DNA from: Scopulibacillus_A cellulosilyticus
Lineage (GTDB): Bacteria; Bacillota; Bacilli; Bacillales; Sporolactobacillaceae
Length of the DNA stretch: 64,000 nt
NCBI RefSeq assembly: GCF_042665295.1
Contig: NZ_JBHTCO010000045.1
Location: 117,968 to 181,967, forward strand
Reading direction: 5' to 3'
Part shown: in pieces, positions 43,842 through 52,928 of the stretch
Layout: each line of letters begins with the position of its first letter
How positions within the stretch are numbered: the first letter of the stretch is position 1
Translations under genes and position numbers: made by a program
Notes under the pieces: model-generated
Told to the model about the DNA's origin: nothing
The model's database searches: none
Seen by the model: only the letters and a program-made list of their open reading frames with translations

Positions 43842-44099
43842 TTACCCGATTAATGCATGAAAAAAAGCAATTTTATAAATCAAAGTTAACGCTCCTACGA
43901 CAATTCCCGCTGTTGCCAACCCTCTTTTGTACGGCTTAAATAAGCCTACGGCACCATAAAATATCGCTAACATCCAGATCCGGAACATAAGCCAGCCAAA
44001 TACAGGAATTAGGCCAAATGCAAATCCAATTAATGCAAGTGTAATTGACACTGTGGCATAAGTATTTGTATTTTTCTCTATAGCAATGTGATGAGTCAT
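43842..44099 (-). CDS. Small membrane protein, function unknown
   Basis: This 85-residue protein has two or three hydrophobic helices (ATVSITLALIGFAFGLIPVF and LATAGIVVGALTLIYKIAFF) and resembles short DUF4190-type membrane proteins. The ATG at 44099 is preferred because GAAGGGGG lies 8 nt before it. Neighbours give no hint of a role. Confidence 0.55.
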   Translation of the reverse strand: MTHHIAIEKNTNTYATVSITLALIGFAFGLIPVFGWLMFRIWMLAIFYGAVGLFKPYKRGLATAGIVVGALTLIYKIAFFHALIG

Positions 44100-44387
44100 C
44101 ACACAACCCCCTTCAGCTTTTTATTCCTACATTTGCCAACTTTTGTTCAATATATTCAATTGGCTAAAAAAATTAATAAAAGTCCTGCTTCAGTCGATAA
44201 CGTTTTCCAGGACAGCCTCTTCAAACAAGACTTCTTCGATTGCATAGGGAATTTCATGAGATATTATCAACTTAGTTTGAAAAAATGACCCCCAAAAAAA
44301 CAGACGTCGTTAGCCGATAAAATCTCTTATTACAAAAAAGAAATTACCACAGTATGATAATTTCTTTAAATTTCTTAACTCTAGTTT

Positions 44388-44495
44388 TTAATCTTCTATC
44401 GTTGATAAATCGCCGGTTGGTAAATCCAATTCCCATGCCTTTAAGATACGTCTCATAATCTTTCCGCTTCTTGTTTGTCTTTGGCAGTTTGAATT
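44388..44495 (-). pseudogene. C-terminal remnant of an acetyl-CoA synthetase gene
   Basis: The frame ends RSGKIMRRILKAWELDLPTG then DLSTIED and TAA, which is the conserved AMP-forming acetyl-CoA synthetase tail including the acetylatable/catalytic Lys in SGK. Just before it FKLPKT appears in a shifted frame (four extra bases), and a stop precedes that. Only about 33 codons survive. Confidence 0.75.
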
Positions 44496-44621
44496 AAAAA
44501 TTCAAGCCACTTGTTAAGATTGATTAGCATAATTACATACTTTAGCAAAATCCAATTTAATGCAACTTTAATCAGCTTTAATTGTTCCTTCTCAGTGTTA
44601 TGTTTGAAACAGCGAAAAAAT

Positions 44622-45755
44622 TTATCCTTCAAATGCCTTAATTTTTGCATTCGGGCTTAACACTTCTTCTGGATTAAAGTCTGCTAATGGCTTTCCACTT
44701 TTGACTTTGTTAACCCAATCATGGTTAGCCAGCGCTCCCCTGCCTAGGGTAATCATATCGGCTTCCCCTTTTTCAACGATTTCTATTGCCTTAGCAGGAT
44801 CCTCTAAATGTCCGTTGGCTATCACGGAAATCTTCCCATACTTTTTTGCAAGAGCCGCAAGCGACGCTCCGTTGCCGTTGAAGGATGAATGGGTTTCAAC
44901 AATATCTTCACCTGCTGGGAATGCAGGCAACCATGCTTTATACTCCGTAACATGGATAAAGTCAAGTCCAGCCTGTCCTAACTGTCCAAAGATGATTTCA
45001 GCATCTTTTTCTTTTCCTGCCCACTTGTGTGCGAAATCATTTACTTTCGCTTGTGAAATTCGAATACCGATGGTAAAGTCCTGCCCAACTGCTTCCCGAA
45101 TAGCTTTAGACACTTCAACCAATAAACGGACCCGATTTTCAGTAGAACCACCGTATTCATCTGTACGTTTATTCGTATAGTCGGTCAGGAACTCGTCAAG
45201 TATGTAGCCATTGGCACCATGAATTTCAATCCCATCAAATCCAGCTGCTTTAGTATTTTTAGCCGCATTAACAAACCCGTTGATCACTTCTGTAATTTCT
45301 TCTTTTGTCGCTTCTCTTGGAGTAGGGTACGGTCCTTTCCCTCCATAAATTTCCGCTTGTTCCCCTTTTGGCTGAATGGCAGAAGGAGCGATTGTTTCTT
45401 GAACAAAACGGTTCCCTTGTGTAAGAGCTCCGGCATGTATTAACTGCGCAAACACTTTCGCGCCTGCTTGATGGACAGAGTCTACTACTTTCTTCCATGC
45501 TTGTACTTGTTCATCATAAACAATACCCGGTTGATTAGAATAACCTTGACTATACTTGTCATCTGTATAAATTCCTTCTGTAATAATCAGTCCAAACCCG
45601 CCGCGTGCAAATGATGTGTAGTATGATACCATCTGATCGGTTGCTAATCCTTCATATGTTGCGCTTGTGCGTGTAAGCGGGGCAACCCCTACCCGGTTTT
45701 TTAATGCTATATTGCCTAATGTAATAGTTTCAAATAACAACTTTGTTTCAGTCAT
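44622..45755 (-). CDS. NADH-dependent flavin oxidoreductase, old yellow enzyme family
   Basis: This is a 377-residue FMN TIM-barrel. RVGVAPLTRTSATYEG at the N-terminus, FAQLIHAGAL, GFDGIEIHGANGYILDEFL (the His/Asn pair that binds the substrate) and DMITLGRGALANHDW (phosphate binding) identify the family. The start is the ATG at 45755 with GAGGGAG upstream; 50 further in-frame codons upstream have no family similarity. Members reduce activated C=C bonds in enones or nitro compounds. It stands alone. Confidence 0.9.
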   Translation of the reverse strand: MTETKLLFETITLGNIALKNRVGVAPLTRTSATYEGLATDQMVSYYTSFARGGFGLIITEGIYTDDKYSQGYSNQPGIVYDEQVQAWKKVVDSVHQAGAKVFAQLIHAGALTQGNRFVQETIAPSAIQPKGEQAEIYGGKGPYPTPREATKEEITEVINGFVNAAKNTKAAGFDGIEIHGANGYILDEFLTDYTNKRTDEYGGSTENRVRLLVEVSKAIREAVGQDFTIGIRISQAKVNDFAHKWAGKEKDAEIIFGQLGQAGLDFIHVTEYKAWLPAFPAGEDIVETHSSFNGNGASLAALAKKYGKISVIANGHLEDPAKAIEIVEKGEADMITLGRGALANHDWVNKVKSGKPLADFNPEEVLSPNAKIKAFEG

Positions 45756-46329
45756 CGTCAAAAACTCCCTCGTTTTTATCATTCTTCCACGGTGAAACAA
45801 TCTGCAGATCGTCTCGGTATCGAGATGGAAAAAGCGAAATCTAAAATCTGATGTTCTCGCATTTTTTTGCAAATCACTGTAAGAAGACATCCGGATCCTT
45901 TGCATAAGATCTTTGTGTCTTTAATGCATTCATCATGAAGGTAGAAGACTTTTCCTATGAGGAAAGGTTTCGTCAAAGTATTCGTTTTGCAGTTTTAAAT
46001 TTTGTGCATTTTTATAATTTTGGACACTACATAAAGTATCTTATAAGAACGAAAAACTGATTCCACTTAATAAATGAAAAGGGGCGCCAAACTTAGTTAC
46101 CTATTACTGTCCCTTATGTCTGTTTGAAATTCGCCAAATCGACAAGAATCATTGACAATCAAATGACAGATTAAGTGGAATGGAAGCTTAACAATAAATA
46201 AATGTTAAATTGCTAAGGTAACGTATGTGAAATTAGCGAAAAAGGCCCCCAATTAAACCTATGTAATAAGTTCCTGCTAAAAATACTCGGACTAATACAT
46301 GTAATAAAGTGAAAGAAGTTGATGCACCT
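45756..46329. other. Gap between divergent oxidoreductase and multicopper oxidase genes
   Basis: Short open frames exist on the minus strand (45779-45976) but I see no family pattern or ribosome site that supports them. The plus-strand part near 46280-46329 should hold the multicopper oxidase promoter; no clear -35/-10 pair stands out. Confidence 0.3.
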
Positions 46330-47658
46330 ATGAAAAAACGATTGATTCAAGTCTTTAGCAGTTTAATGTTGGTTTGCCTTCTCAGCCTTATCGTTGGCTG
46401 CCAACCGTCCCATGAAGTCAGCAGCAATGCAAAAAATAATTCGACTGCTGCCAGTACGTTGCATGACAAAAAAGTGAATGTAGCTATGGCCAATTCTGCT
46501 TTCAGCCCAGAAACTATCCATGTCGCAAAGGGCACAACCGTCACATGGAAAAATGACGATCCAATGCCGCATACTGTGACAAGCAAGACAGGATTGTTTG
46601 ATTCAAAAGACATGGAAAGCGGAAAAACATTCTCATATAAGTTTAATAAACCAGGCACATATCACTATGACTGTATCTACCATCCCGGCATGACAGGGAC
46701 GGTTGTCGTCTCAGATAAAAGTTCGCCTCAGACGGAAAAAGTTAAAAGCACAAGTTCAGCCAAAACATCGGCAGACAGCAAAGATAAAATTAAACCGCTT
46801 GGTACGGGTACCGCCGGCGAGCCCAAACAACCCGATGCTCTGCGCCTTCTGCCGTATAAGATGGAAAATGGCTATAAAGTATTTCATCTGAATGCCGAAC
46901 AAGTTTGGTGGAAGGTTAACGATCATAAAAAAGTTAAATCATGGGCCTTCAATGGATCAGTTCCTGGTCCGGAAATTAAAGTAAACCAAGGTGATAAAGT
47001 AAAAATTGTTGTAAAAAATGATCTTCCTGAGGGAACAACGGTTCATTGGCATGGTTTGGATGTGCCATTCAAACAAGATGGATCAGGCGGAATAAGCCAG
47101 CCTGACATTAAGCCTGGGCAAACATGGACTTATAAATTTACTGTCAAGTCTCCGCCGGGATCCTATATGTATCATAGCCATCCAATGAAAGATATGTTGA
47201 AACAAGAGGAAATGGGACTGTTCGGGCCTTTTATTGTCGAACCAAAAGGAACCGGCTGGAAACAAGTACATCCGGGTTATCAGGACGAGTATACACTCAT
47301 GGTCAACGATTCGCCGCAATTCGGTTATACCATTAACAGTCTATCCTATCCGGCAACACCTGTTCTACCGGCAAAAGTGGGTGATAAGGTCCTTGTCCAC
47401 CTGATCAATATCGGATCGATGGATCATCCCATGCACTTGCATGGCATGCACTTCCAAGAGCTTAGCCAAGACGGCTCTCCGTTGCCATCACCTGTAACAA
47501 TGGACACTATCAATACAGCACCGGGGACGACATACGATTTGTCATTCAAAGCGGACCAGCCGGGCAAATGGCTGTTTCATTGTCACATTACTCAGCACAC
47601 CACTGATAGCAGCGGCAACATGAGCGGCATGATCTCCATGTTTGATGTGAAAAAATAG
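46330..47658 (+). CDS. Lipoprotein fusing a plastocyanin-like cupredoxin to a two-domain multicopper oxidase
   Basis: This protein has about 442 residues. An N-terminal lipobox (LLSLIVGC) predicts export and lipid anchoring. Residues about 45-120 are a type 1 copper domain with the ligands in MPHTVTSKT and YDCIYHPGM. Residues 175-442 are a multicopper oxidase unit with TVHWHGLDVP, YMYHSHPM, HPMHLHGMHF and FHCHITQH. The combination of an extra cupredoxin with a short oxidase resembles two-domain laccases or nitrite-reductase-like enzymes with an attached electron carrier. The ATG at 46330 is chosen for the MKKR signal start; a GTG seven codons earlier is possible. A hairpin array follows the stop. 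Confidence 0.85.
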   Translation: MKKRLIQVFSSLMLVCLLSLIVGCQPSHEVSSNAKNNSTAASTLHDKKVNVAMANSAFSPETIHVAKGTTVTWKNDDPMPHTVTSKTGLFDSKDMESGKTFSYKFNKPGTYHYDCIYHPGMTGTVVVSDKSSPQTEKVKSTSSAKTSADSKDKIKPLGTGTAGEPKQPDALRLLPYKMENGYKVFHLNAEQVWWKVNDHKKVKSWAFNGSVPGPEIKVNQGDKVKIVVKNDLPEGTTVHWHGLDVPFKQDGSGGISQPDIKPGQTWTYKFTVKSPPGSYMYHSHPMKDMLKQEEMGLFGPFIVEPKGTGWKQVHPGYQDEYTLMVNDSPQFGYTINSLSYPATPVLPAKVGDKVLVHLINIGSMDHPMHLHGMHFQELSQDGSPLPSPVTMDTINTAPGTTYDLSFKADQPGKWLFHCHITQHTTDSSGNMSGMISMFDVKK

Positions 47659-47672
47659 GTATCCAAAAAAAC

Positions 47673-47821
47673 ATGAAGGACAAAGTTTTAAATGAATACT
47701 TAAATTTTGTCCTTCATACTGTTGATGAAAGACAAGTTTACATTCATTGATCTTAATTTTGTCCTTCATACGGCAAATGAAAGACATTTTGCTCAGTATT
47801 ATTTTAAAAAATGTCTTTCAT
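47673..47821. repeat. Hairpin array, three 45-bp palindromic units with 7-bp spacers
   Basis: Units at 47673-47717, 47725-47769 and 47777-47821 are each exactly 45 bp, start with ATGAA(G/A)GACA and end with TGTC(C/T)TTCAT, and are separated by 7-bp spacers (period 52). Each folds on itself. The array begins 14 bp after the multicopper oxidase stop codon. A two-unit copy lies at 50279-50375. Confidence 0.9.
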
Positions 47822-47889
47822 CACTTATGATAAAGTTTACCTTACAGATTCCCGCAAGATGATATTTAATATTTTAACAGCTAATAAAT

Positions 47890-47930
47890 AAGGAGAGCCG
47901 TTGTCTTCATCAACGGCTCTCCTTATTTAA
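47890..47930 (+). terminator. Terminator downstream of the hairpin array
   Basis: AAGGAGAGCCGTTG pairs with CAACGGCTCTCCTT and is followed by a T-rich tail. The remaining gap to 48211 shows no feature. Confidence 0.6.
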
Positions 47931-48211
47931 AGATCAAAATATTCATCCTTACGTTAAAAAATACGGCTCATTCAAAAAAAGTGATAAAAGGCGTTGAGAA
48001 CGCATAACCCTCGATGGTTCAACTGCTGCAACGTACCTGTCCTCCGGTTTCATATGAGCCTGCCCCGCAATTCTTCAGTGATGATGTATATAAGCACTTT
48101 AGTAGGCAACCCTTTATAGAAAAAATGTTTCATTTCATTGCAAAATATAACGCTTCTCATCACAAAATAATGAAAAAACACCTTATGAGATAAGGAGAAA
48201 GGAAAACAAAA

Positions 48212-48451
48212 GTGAATTATAAGGAATTCGATCTTAGAGGTGATTCTGCACTTGTTTATTTTTGTGAAAATGATTTAAAAGATAGCTGCATAGTTGCTAT
48301 CCCCAGATGGAACTGGAGTTTTTTTATGGATTATAATATAAGCCTTGAAGATGAAAAGCCAATGTTAATTAATACTCTGACTCAAAAACTTAATCATCAA
48401 GATGCTGAGGATTTAGCTGATAAACTGTATAACTTTATTTTCAATAATTGA
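48212..48451 (+). CDS. Hypothetical protein, 79 residues
   Basis: The frame opens with GTG at 48212 behind AAGGAGAAAGG. The product is acidic, with a Trp-rich middle (PRWNWSFFMDYN) and a helical C-terminus, and has no signal peptide or membrane helix. Its stop is 72 bp before the next gene on the same strand, so the two may be co-transcribed. I do not recognise the family. Confidence 0.6.
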   Translation: MNYKEFDLRGDSALVYFCENDLKDSCIVAIPRWNWSFFMDYNISLEDEKPMLINTLTQKLNHQDAEDLADKLYNFIFNN

Positions 48452-48522
48452 AATTTAACACCTCTCTTCAGATATTCATACCGAACATATTTTCGTGTAA
48501 AATAAGAAGAGAGGTGAGATCA

Positions 48523-48876
48523 GTGACAAAAGGTTTTTATTTAACGGATGAGGAAAAACGCGTGATCTGTGATTTCATTTTTCTTCCTTTAGCCCGCCGT
48601 GTTCTCGAAAATGATCTAAATGTAATAAAAACAAGCAACCTTAAATTTAAATCCGTTTATTGTTCTCTCATTGAGAAAGCATTGCAAAAACTATCTTGTG
48701 ATTTAAGGGATGTAAGAAAAGCTATCTTAAAATTAAATATAAAACCTATATATGAGGACACTCTCTGTTATAAAGTGATTTGCCGGGGCTGGCATCATCA
48801 TGTTCAAATACACGATATGATTGCCGCGCAACAAGTGCAAAGGAAAGTTAATTATTATATAACGGGAGCAGGATAA
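48523..48876 (+). CDS. Hypothetical protein, 117 residues
   Basis: The start is the GTG at 48523, with GAGGTGAG five nt before it; the frame stays open upstream but without family sense. The product is basic and helical, begins MTKGFYLTDEEKRVICDFIF and ends with HHHVQIHDMIAAQQVQRKVN. No membrane segment or known motif was found. It could come from an integrated element, since similar small basic helical proteins are common there, but nothing proves it. Confidence 0.6.
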   Translation: MTKGFYLTDEEKRVICDFIFLPLARRVLENDLNVIKTSNLKFKSVYCSLIEKALQKLSCDLRDVRKAILKLNIKPIYEDTLCYKVICRGWHHHVQIHDMIAAQQVQRKVNYYITGAG

Positions 48877-49061
48877 AAATATACGGGATCGCATTAGTTT
48901 AAATGGCGTAAGACTGGTTTAGGCATAATAAATTGAAAGAATAAGCGGCAGCGTATGCCTCAGGAAAGAAAAATGAATACAAAGTACTTGAAAACGTTCC
49001 AAACATTAATGGATAAACCGCCCCAAATTAACAAATTCGCAAAATGTTTGGAGGTATGAAC

Positions 49062-50240
49062 ATGAAAAAAGCCGTGAGTGCACTTTTATCAGTATGTCTA
49101 TTACCGAGTTTAATCGCATGCAGCAATCATTCCACAATAAGTACTGATACTGTTCCCTCATCCTCTATAGCAAATGCCAAAGAAAGTAAAATCATTCTTC
49201 ATGATCAACGAAAGCTCAGTCAATGGTTTAAAACGGCAAAAAAAGACGGTCCCACGGGCAGACGTATAAAAGCCTTAGAGAATATCGCCATGTATTATAA
49301 TTGGCATCATGATAGCAATATTAAGGAGGCAAAAGAGGAACTCTTTGGCAACACCCCGTTACATGACAATTTAGATGTCGTCGAAGCGGCATTTCGAGAA
49401 GCATCAGTAATGGATCCTTATGATTCAGATCTGAAATATTCCCTTGCCTCAACTCAAATATTCCATCATGAGGTCCCCGAAGCTTTGAAAACTTATCAGC
49501 AAATATTAAAACTGGATCACGATAACTTTAAGGCAAGATTGGCTTATGCGCTATATTCAAAAGCCGAAGGACATGAGCAAGATTTCAAAACAAATTTTAA
49601 TCAATTGGAAAAAATAAATAAGACAAGAGCCAATGATTATAAAAACCGGCTTAAAGACGTTGAGAGAATTAAGGCTATGAAAATAAATGGGCAAATCCCA
49701 AATCATCTCCCTGATAACGGCAGCCATGCTTTTATTTTGCTGGGGGCTGGTTTATCTGATCAAGGTAAAATTCAAAAACCCCTTTTGGGAAGGTTGGAAG
49801 TTGCAAAAAAGGCGGCAGAAAAATATCCCCGTTCTAAGATCATTGTCACAGGCGGTTCACCCAAGGAAGGAAAGACAGAAGCGGCGGCTATGTATGACTG
49901 GCTGGTCAAAAGCGGGATTAATAAAGACCGTATCATCAAAGAAGATATGGCCATGGACACCGTAGAAAATGCATTATTTTCAATGGATATTGCCGAGAAA
50001 CAAAAAATAAATGACATCACACTGATTACAAGTGCAAGCCATATGAAACGGGCTTTGGTGATTTTTAACGAAATCAATAAAGATATTTATAATAACCGAT
50101 ATAGAAAAATGACTCATATCGCATACATGAATGAGGATCAAAACAAGGCTGAAAAAGTAAGCAAAGATGAAGAAATAGCCATATATCGGGATTTGATCAG
50201 AGCCTCAGGTATTTGGGTGTTCCCCGGGCTGCAGAGATAA
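49062..50240 (+). CDS. DUF218 (YdcF/ElyC-like) lipoprotein with helical repeats
   Basis: This is a 392-residue protein. The signal peptide with lipobox (LLPSLIACS) predicts a membrane-anchored exported protein. Residues about 100-200 look like TPR-type helical repeats (SLASTQIFHHEVPEALKTYQ). Residues 225-370 form a DUF218 domain with HAFILLGAGL, IIVTGGSPKEGKTEAAAM and DTVENALFSM. DUF218 proteins are linked to cell-envelope carbohydrate metabolism. The ATG at 49062 is chosen because GGAGGT lies 6 nt upstream. A hairpin array follows the stop codon. Confidence 0.85.
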   Translation: MKKAVSALLSVCLLPSLIACSNHSTISTDTVPSSSIANAKESKIILHDQRKLSQWFKTAKKDGPTGRRIKALENIAMYYNWHHDSNIKEAKEELFGNTPLHDNLDVVEAAFREASVMDPYDSDLKYSLASTQIFHHEVPEALKTYQQILKLDHDNFKARLAYALYSKAEGHEQDFKTNFNQLEKINKTRANDYKNRLKDVERIKAMKINGQIPNHLPDNGSHAFILLGAGLSDQGKIQKPLLGRLEVAKKAAEKYPRSKIIVTGGSPKEGKTEAAAMYDWLVKSGINKDRIIKEDMAMDTVENALFSMDIAEKQKINDITLITSASHMKRALVIFNEINKDIYNNRYRKMTHIAYMNEDQNKAEKVSKDEEIAIYRDLIRASGIWVFPGLQR

Positions 50241-50278
50241 CCTTCCCAAATGCAGGTCATGCGTGAAATAAAAATAGC

Positions 50279-50375
50279 ATGAAGGACAAAGTTTTAAATG
50301 ACTGCTTAAATTTTGTCCTTCATACTGTCAATGACGGACATTTTGCCAGATATTATTTGAAAAAGTGTCTTTCAT
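50279..50375. repeat. Hairpin array, two 45-bp palindromic units with a 7-bp spacer
   Basis: Units at 50279-50323 and 50331-50375 correspond to the first and third units of the array at 47673-47821, with the same 45+7 geometry. The middle unit is missing. It starts 38 bp after the DUF218 gene stop codon. Confidence 0.88.
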
Positions 50376-50415
50376 CATTTGGGATAAAGTTCATGCCCAC
50401 AAAATGATATTAAAA

Positions 50416-50455
50416 AAACACTTTAAAGCCGGTTGCACACTTTAAAGTGTTTATC
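50416..50455. terminator. Terminator between convergent DUF218 and MFS genes
   Basis: AAACACTTTAAAG and CTTTAAAGTGTTT form a stem with A/T runs on both sides, usable in both directions. Confidence 0.65.
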
Positions 50456-50462
50456 TTACACA

Positions 50463-51749
50463 TTATTCATCCATCATGATATTTTGATTGGTCATGACAA
50501 CGCTATTATTCTTAAGCGACATTGTACGTATTTTGGTAAGAAGAAATAGCACAGATAGAACGGCTAATACCATTGTTCCGCCGCATAAAACAAGCGCTGC
50601 CTTAAAACCAAAGTATTGGGCAATAAATCCGGTTAATGCGGGAGAAACAATAGAGGCTAATGCCCCTGCTGTATTCATGATCCCTCCTAAAGAACCTGCT
50701 GTTCCTTTAGGGGCTAAATCTTGAGGCAGCGACCAAAGAATGGCTGTAGAAGCGGACTCTGCAGTCATTGCAATAACGAGCAGCCAGGCGGCAACGACCG
50801 CGGATTCTACAAATGCAGCGCCAATTACTGAAACCGCTATTAATTGTGCGATCACTAATATTGTTTTTTTAACCTTATTAACTTCATAGCCCTTCCCTAT
50901 TAAATAGTCACTCAAAATTCCGACAAGCGGTTGTGCAAGCATACCCGCTATCCACGGCAAGGTCGCGTAAAAAGCCACACTTCCCAAATCCATATGGCGG
51001 GCTGCAATAAGATATCCGGGCAGCCATGTTAAATATAAATAATATACATAATCTTGGAAAAATTTAATAGCTATAATCGCCCATGTATTACGTAATTTAA
51101 GTAGTTCAAGCACAATGGACCCATTCATTGATTGCTTTTGGCTCTTTTCTTCTGCATCTTTCCTTTTTTCCCGAAATGTCAGGAACCAAAGGATGACCCA
51201 CAAAAGGCTGCACAAACCTGTAATAATAAAGGCGATTCTCCAATCCGGATTTTCTTTGGTTCCAAGCCAAACCATCAAGCCAAGCATCAGTCCTGGTGTC
51301 AAAGCATAACCCAAACGTAGTCCGGCGAGATAAATCCCTGTTGCTGTTCCCCTCTTTTCCTTTTCAAAGTTCTCGGCAACGACTTTTGTTGCTGCCGGAA
51401 AATTGGCCGACTCACCGGCACCGACAAGTAAGCGGCTGAAGAAAAGCATCCCGGCACCTCTTGCAAGCCCCGATAAAGCCGAAGCAATGGACCATAAAAA
51501 CGCCGCTATCCCGTAAACTTTTTTTGATCCAAAACGGTCACACAGATAACCTGCAGGTAAATTGAAAATAAGATATGTCCAACCGAATGATGATAAAATC
51601 AAGCCCATTGTTCCCAAACTAAGATGTAAATCCTTTGCTATGAAAGTATTCGCGGTAGAAAAACTTCCCCTGTCAATCGCATTAATCAATGTTCCTGAAA
51701 AGATAAGAAATAACACCCATATTTGCGAGACATTGAAATACTTTTTCAA
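50463..51749 (-). CDS. MFS anion transporter (ACS family)
   Basis: This is a 428-residue, 12-helix transporter of the anion:cation symporter family, which imports sugar acids and other organic anions (hexuronate, galactarate, tartrate). Motifs are NAIDRGSFSTA, GYLCDRFGSKK and RLLVGAGESANFPAATKVV. It is the last gene of a run that encodes two hydroxyacid dehydrogenases and a split UxaA-type lyase, so an organic acid is the likely cargo; 3-sulfolactate is proposed. Confidence 0.85.
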   Translation of the reverse strand: MKKYFNVSQIWVLFLIFSGTLINAIDRGSFSTANTFIAKDLHLSLGTMGLILSSFGWTYLIFNLPAGYLCDRFGSKKVYGIAAFLWSIASALSGLARGAGMLFFSRLLVGAGESANFPAATKVVAENFEKEKRGTATGIYLAGLRLGYALTPGLMLGLMVWLGTKENPDWRIAFIITGLCSLLWVILWFLTFREKRKDAEEKSQKQSMNGSIVLELLKLRNTWAIIAIKFFQDYVYYLYLTWLPGYLIAARHMDLGSVAFYATLPWIAGMLAQPLVGILSDYLIGKGYEVNKVKKTILVIAQLIAVSVIGAAFVESAVVAAWLLVIAMTAESASTAILWSLPQDLAPKGTAGSLGGIMNTAGALASIVSPALTGFIAQYFGFKAALVLCGGTMVLAVLSVLFLLTKIRTMSLKNNSVVMTNQNIMMDE

Positions 51750-51859
51750 TATTTACACCCCTCGTAATAAAAAGTTGGACCTAAATTTAATGAGTGACGA
51801 CAGAACCCGATGTCCTTTCAATCGTTTTACGTCTTGTCATCACTCACCAACTAAACTTA

Positions 51860-52927
51860 TCACTTACCTTCTCTAACCAAAGGGTTAGGAAACGTTACAT
51901 TTAATGTATCTCCCAGCTCAATTAATTCTTTTTGAACATCTTTTGATAATGAAATCCCTTCGCTGGAACGCTTATCAAGCTCCCTTTTCCTCCTTTCGCC
52001 AGGGTAGCGGATCTCTTCAACTCCGGGTACTTTAGGTATATCCTTCATTTCATGCAGCAATAGATTAATGGTTTGAGTAAACTGTTCAAGAGGCATAAAC
52101 TTTTCAATATCAAAAAGAATAAAGAAGTGACCAACATTAGCGGGGGCATTGGATTGTTCCTGGTAGATGTTATTGATATGCGGTCCAAAGGAGGCACCGG
52201 TTAAAATACCTGTTAAAATTTCTACAGCCAGTGCTAAAGCCGACCCTTTTGCGCCTCCGAGCGGTAAAACTGCGCCTTGTAGAGCTTCGTTCGGATCATT
52301 TGTCATGTTCCCTTCTTCATTAATAGCCCATCCATCCGGTATGGATTCACCTTGTTTTGCGGCTAAGATGATTTTTCCCCTTGCAGCAACACTTGTAGAT
52401 AGGTCAATAATAATAGGCTTGTCATTTCCCGTTGGAAAGCCGAAAGCTATTGGGTTTGTTCCAAAAAAAGCCCTTCTGCCTCCCCAGGGGGCGATGCCGG
52501 GCGGAGAATTAGTAAAAGCTATCGCAGCAAGGTGTCGTTCACACGCTATTTGACAAAAATATGAGGCTGTACCAAAATGGTTGCTATTTCTAATGCCAAC
52601 CGCTGCAACGCCTGTCTCTTTAACCATTTCAAATGCCTTATTCAGCGCATGATAACTGACAATCTGTCCCAAACCATTGTCACCATCAACGTTTAATACG
52701 GATGTCCCTTTTTTCTTAACAGATATGTTAGGCTTTGGATTAATTCGATTATCCATCAGGCGTTTTGAATAAACAACCAAACGGCTGATACCATGGCTGT
52801 CTATCCCTTCTAAGTTTGCTTTTACAAGTGCATCAGAAACGACCTCAGCATTTTCATGACTGACGTTCAATTTCATAAGAATATCCTGACAAAATTTTTT
52901 TAATTGCTCTTTATCAAATAATGCCAT
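51860..52927 (-). CDS. Ldh2/malate-type NAD(P)-dependent oxidoreductase, possible (R)-sulfolactate dehydrogenase
   Basis: This is a 355-residue member of the MDH/LDH2 family (YlbC, ureidoglycolate dehydrogenase, ComC). DSHGISRLVVY, NHFGTASYFCQIA, FGTNPIAFGFP and LGGAKGSALALAVEILTG are the family signatures; the His in NHFGTA is catalytic. ComC relatives interconvert (R)-3-sulfolactate and sulfopyruvate. It is followed by an MFS gene and preceded by the GntR gene 1 bp away. Confidence 0.8.
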   Translation of the reverse strand: MALFDKEQLKKFCQDILMKLNVSHENAEVVSDALVKANLEGIDSHGISRLVVYSKRLMDNRINPKPNISVKKKGTSVLNVDGDNGLGQIVSYHALNKAFEMVKETGVAAVGIRNSNHFGTASYFCQIACERHLAAIAFTNSPPGIAPWGGRRAFFGTNPIAFGFPTGNDKPIIIDLSTSVAARGKIILAAKQGESIPDGWAINEEGNMTNDPNEALQGAVLPLGGAKGSALALAVEILTGILTGASFGPHINNIYQEQSNAPANVGHFFILFDIEKFMPLEQFTQTINLLLHEMKDIPKVPGVEEIRYPGERRKRELDKRSSEGISLSKDVQKELIELGDTLNVTFPNPLVREGK

Positions 52928-52928
52928 T

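Noticed and set aside
44453..44650. 65-residue minus-strand ORF after the old yellow enzyme gene
   Set aside because: It overlaps the acetyl-CoA synthetase remnant in another frame and has no ribosome site; the remnant explains the sequence better.
47673..47821. CRISPR array
   Set aside because: The period is regular, but the spacers are 7 bp and the units are whole palindromes with variable centres; no cas genes are present.
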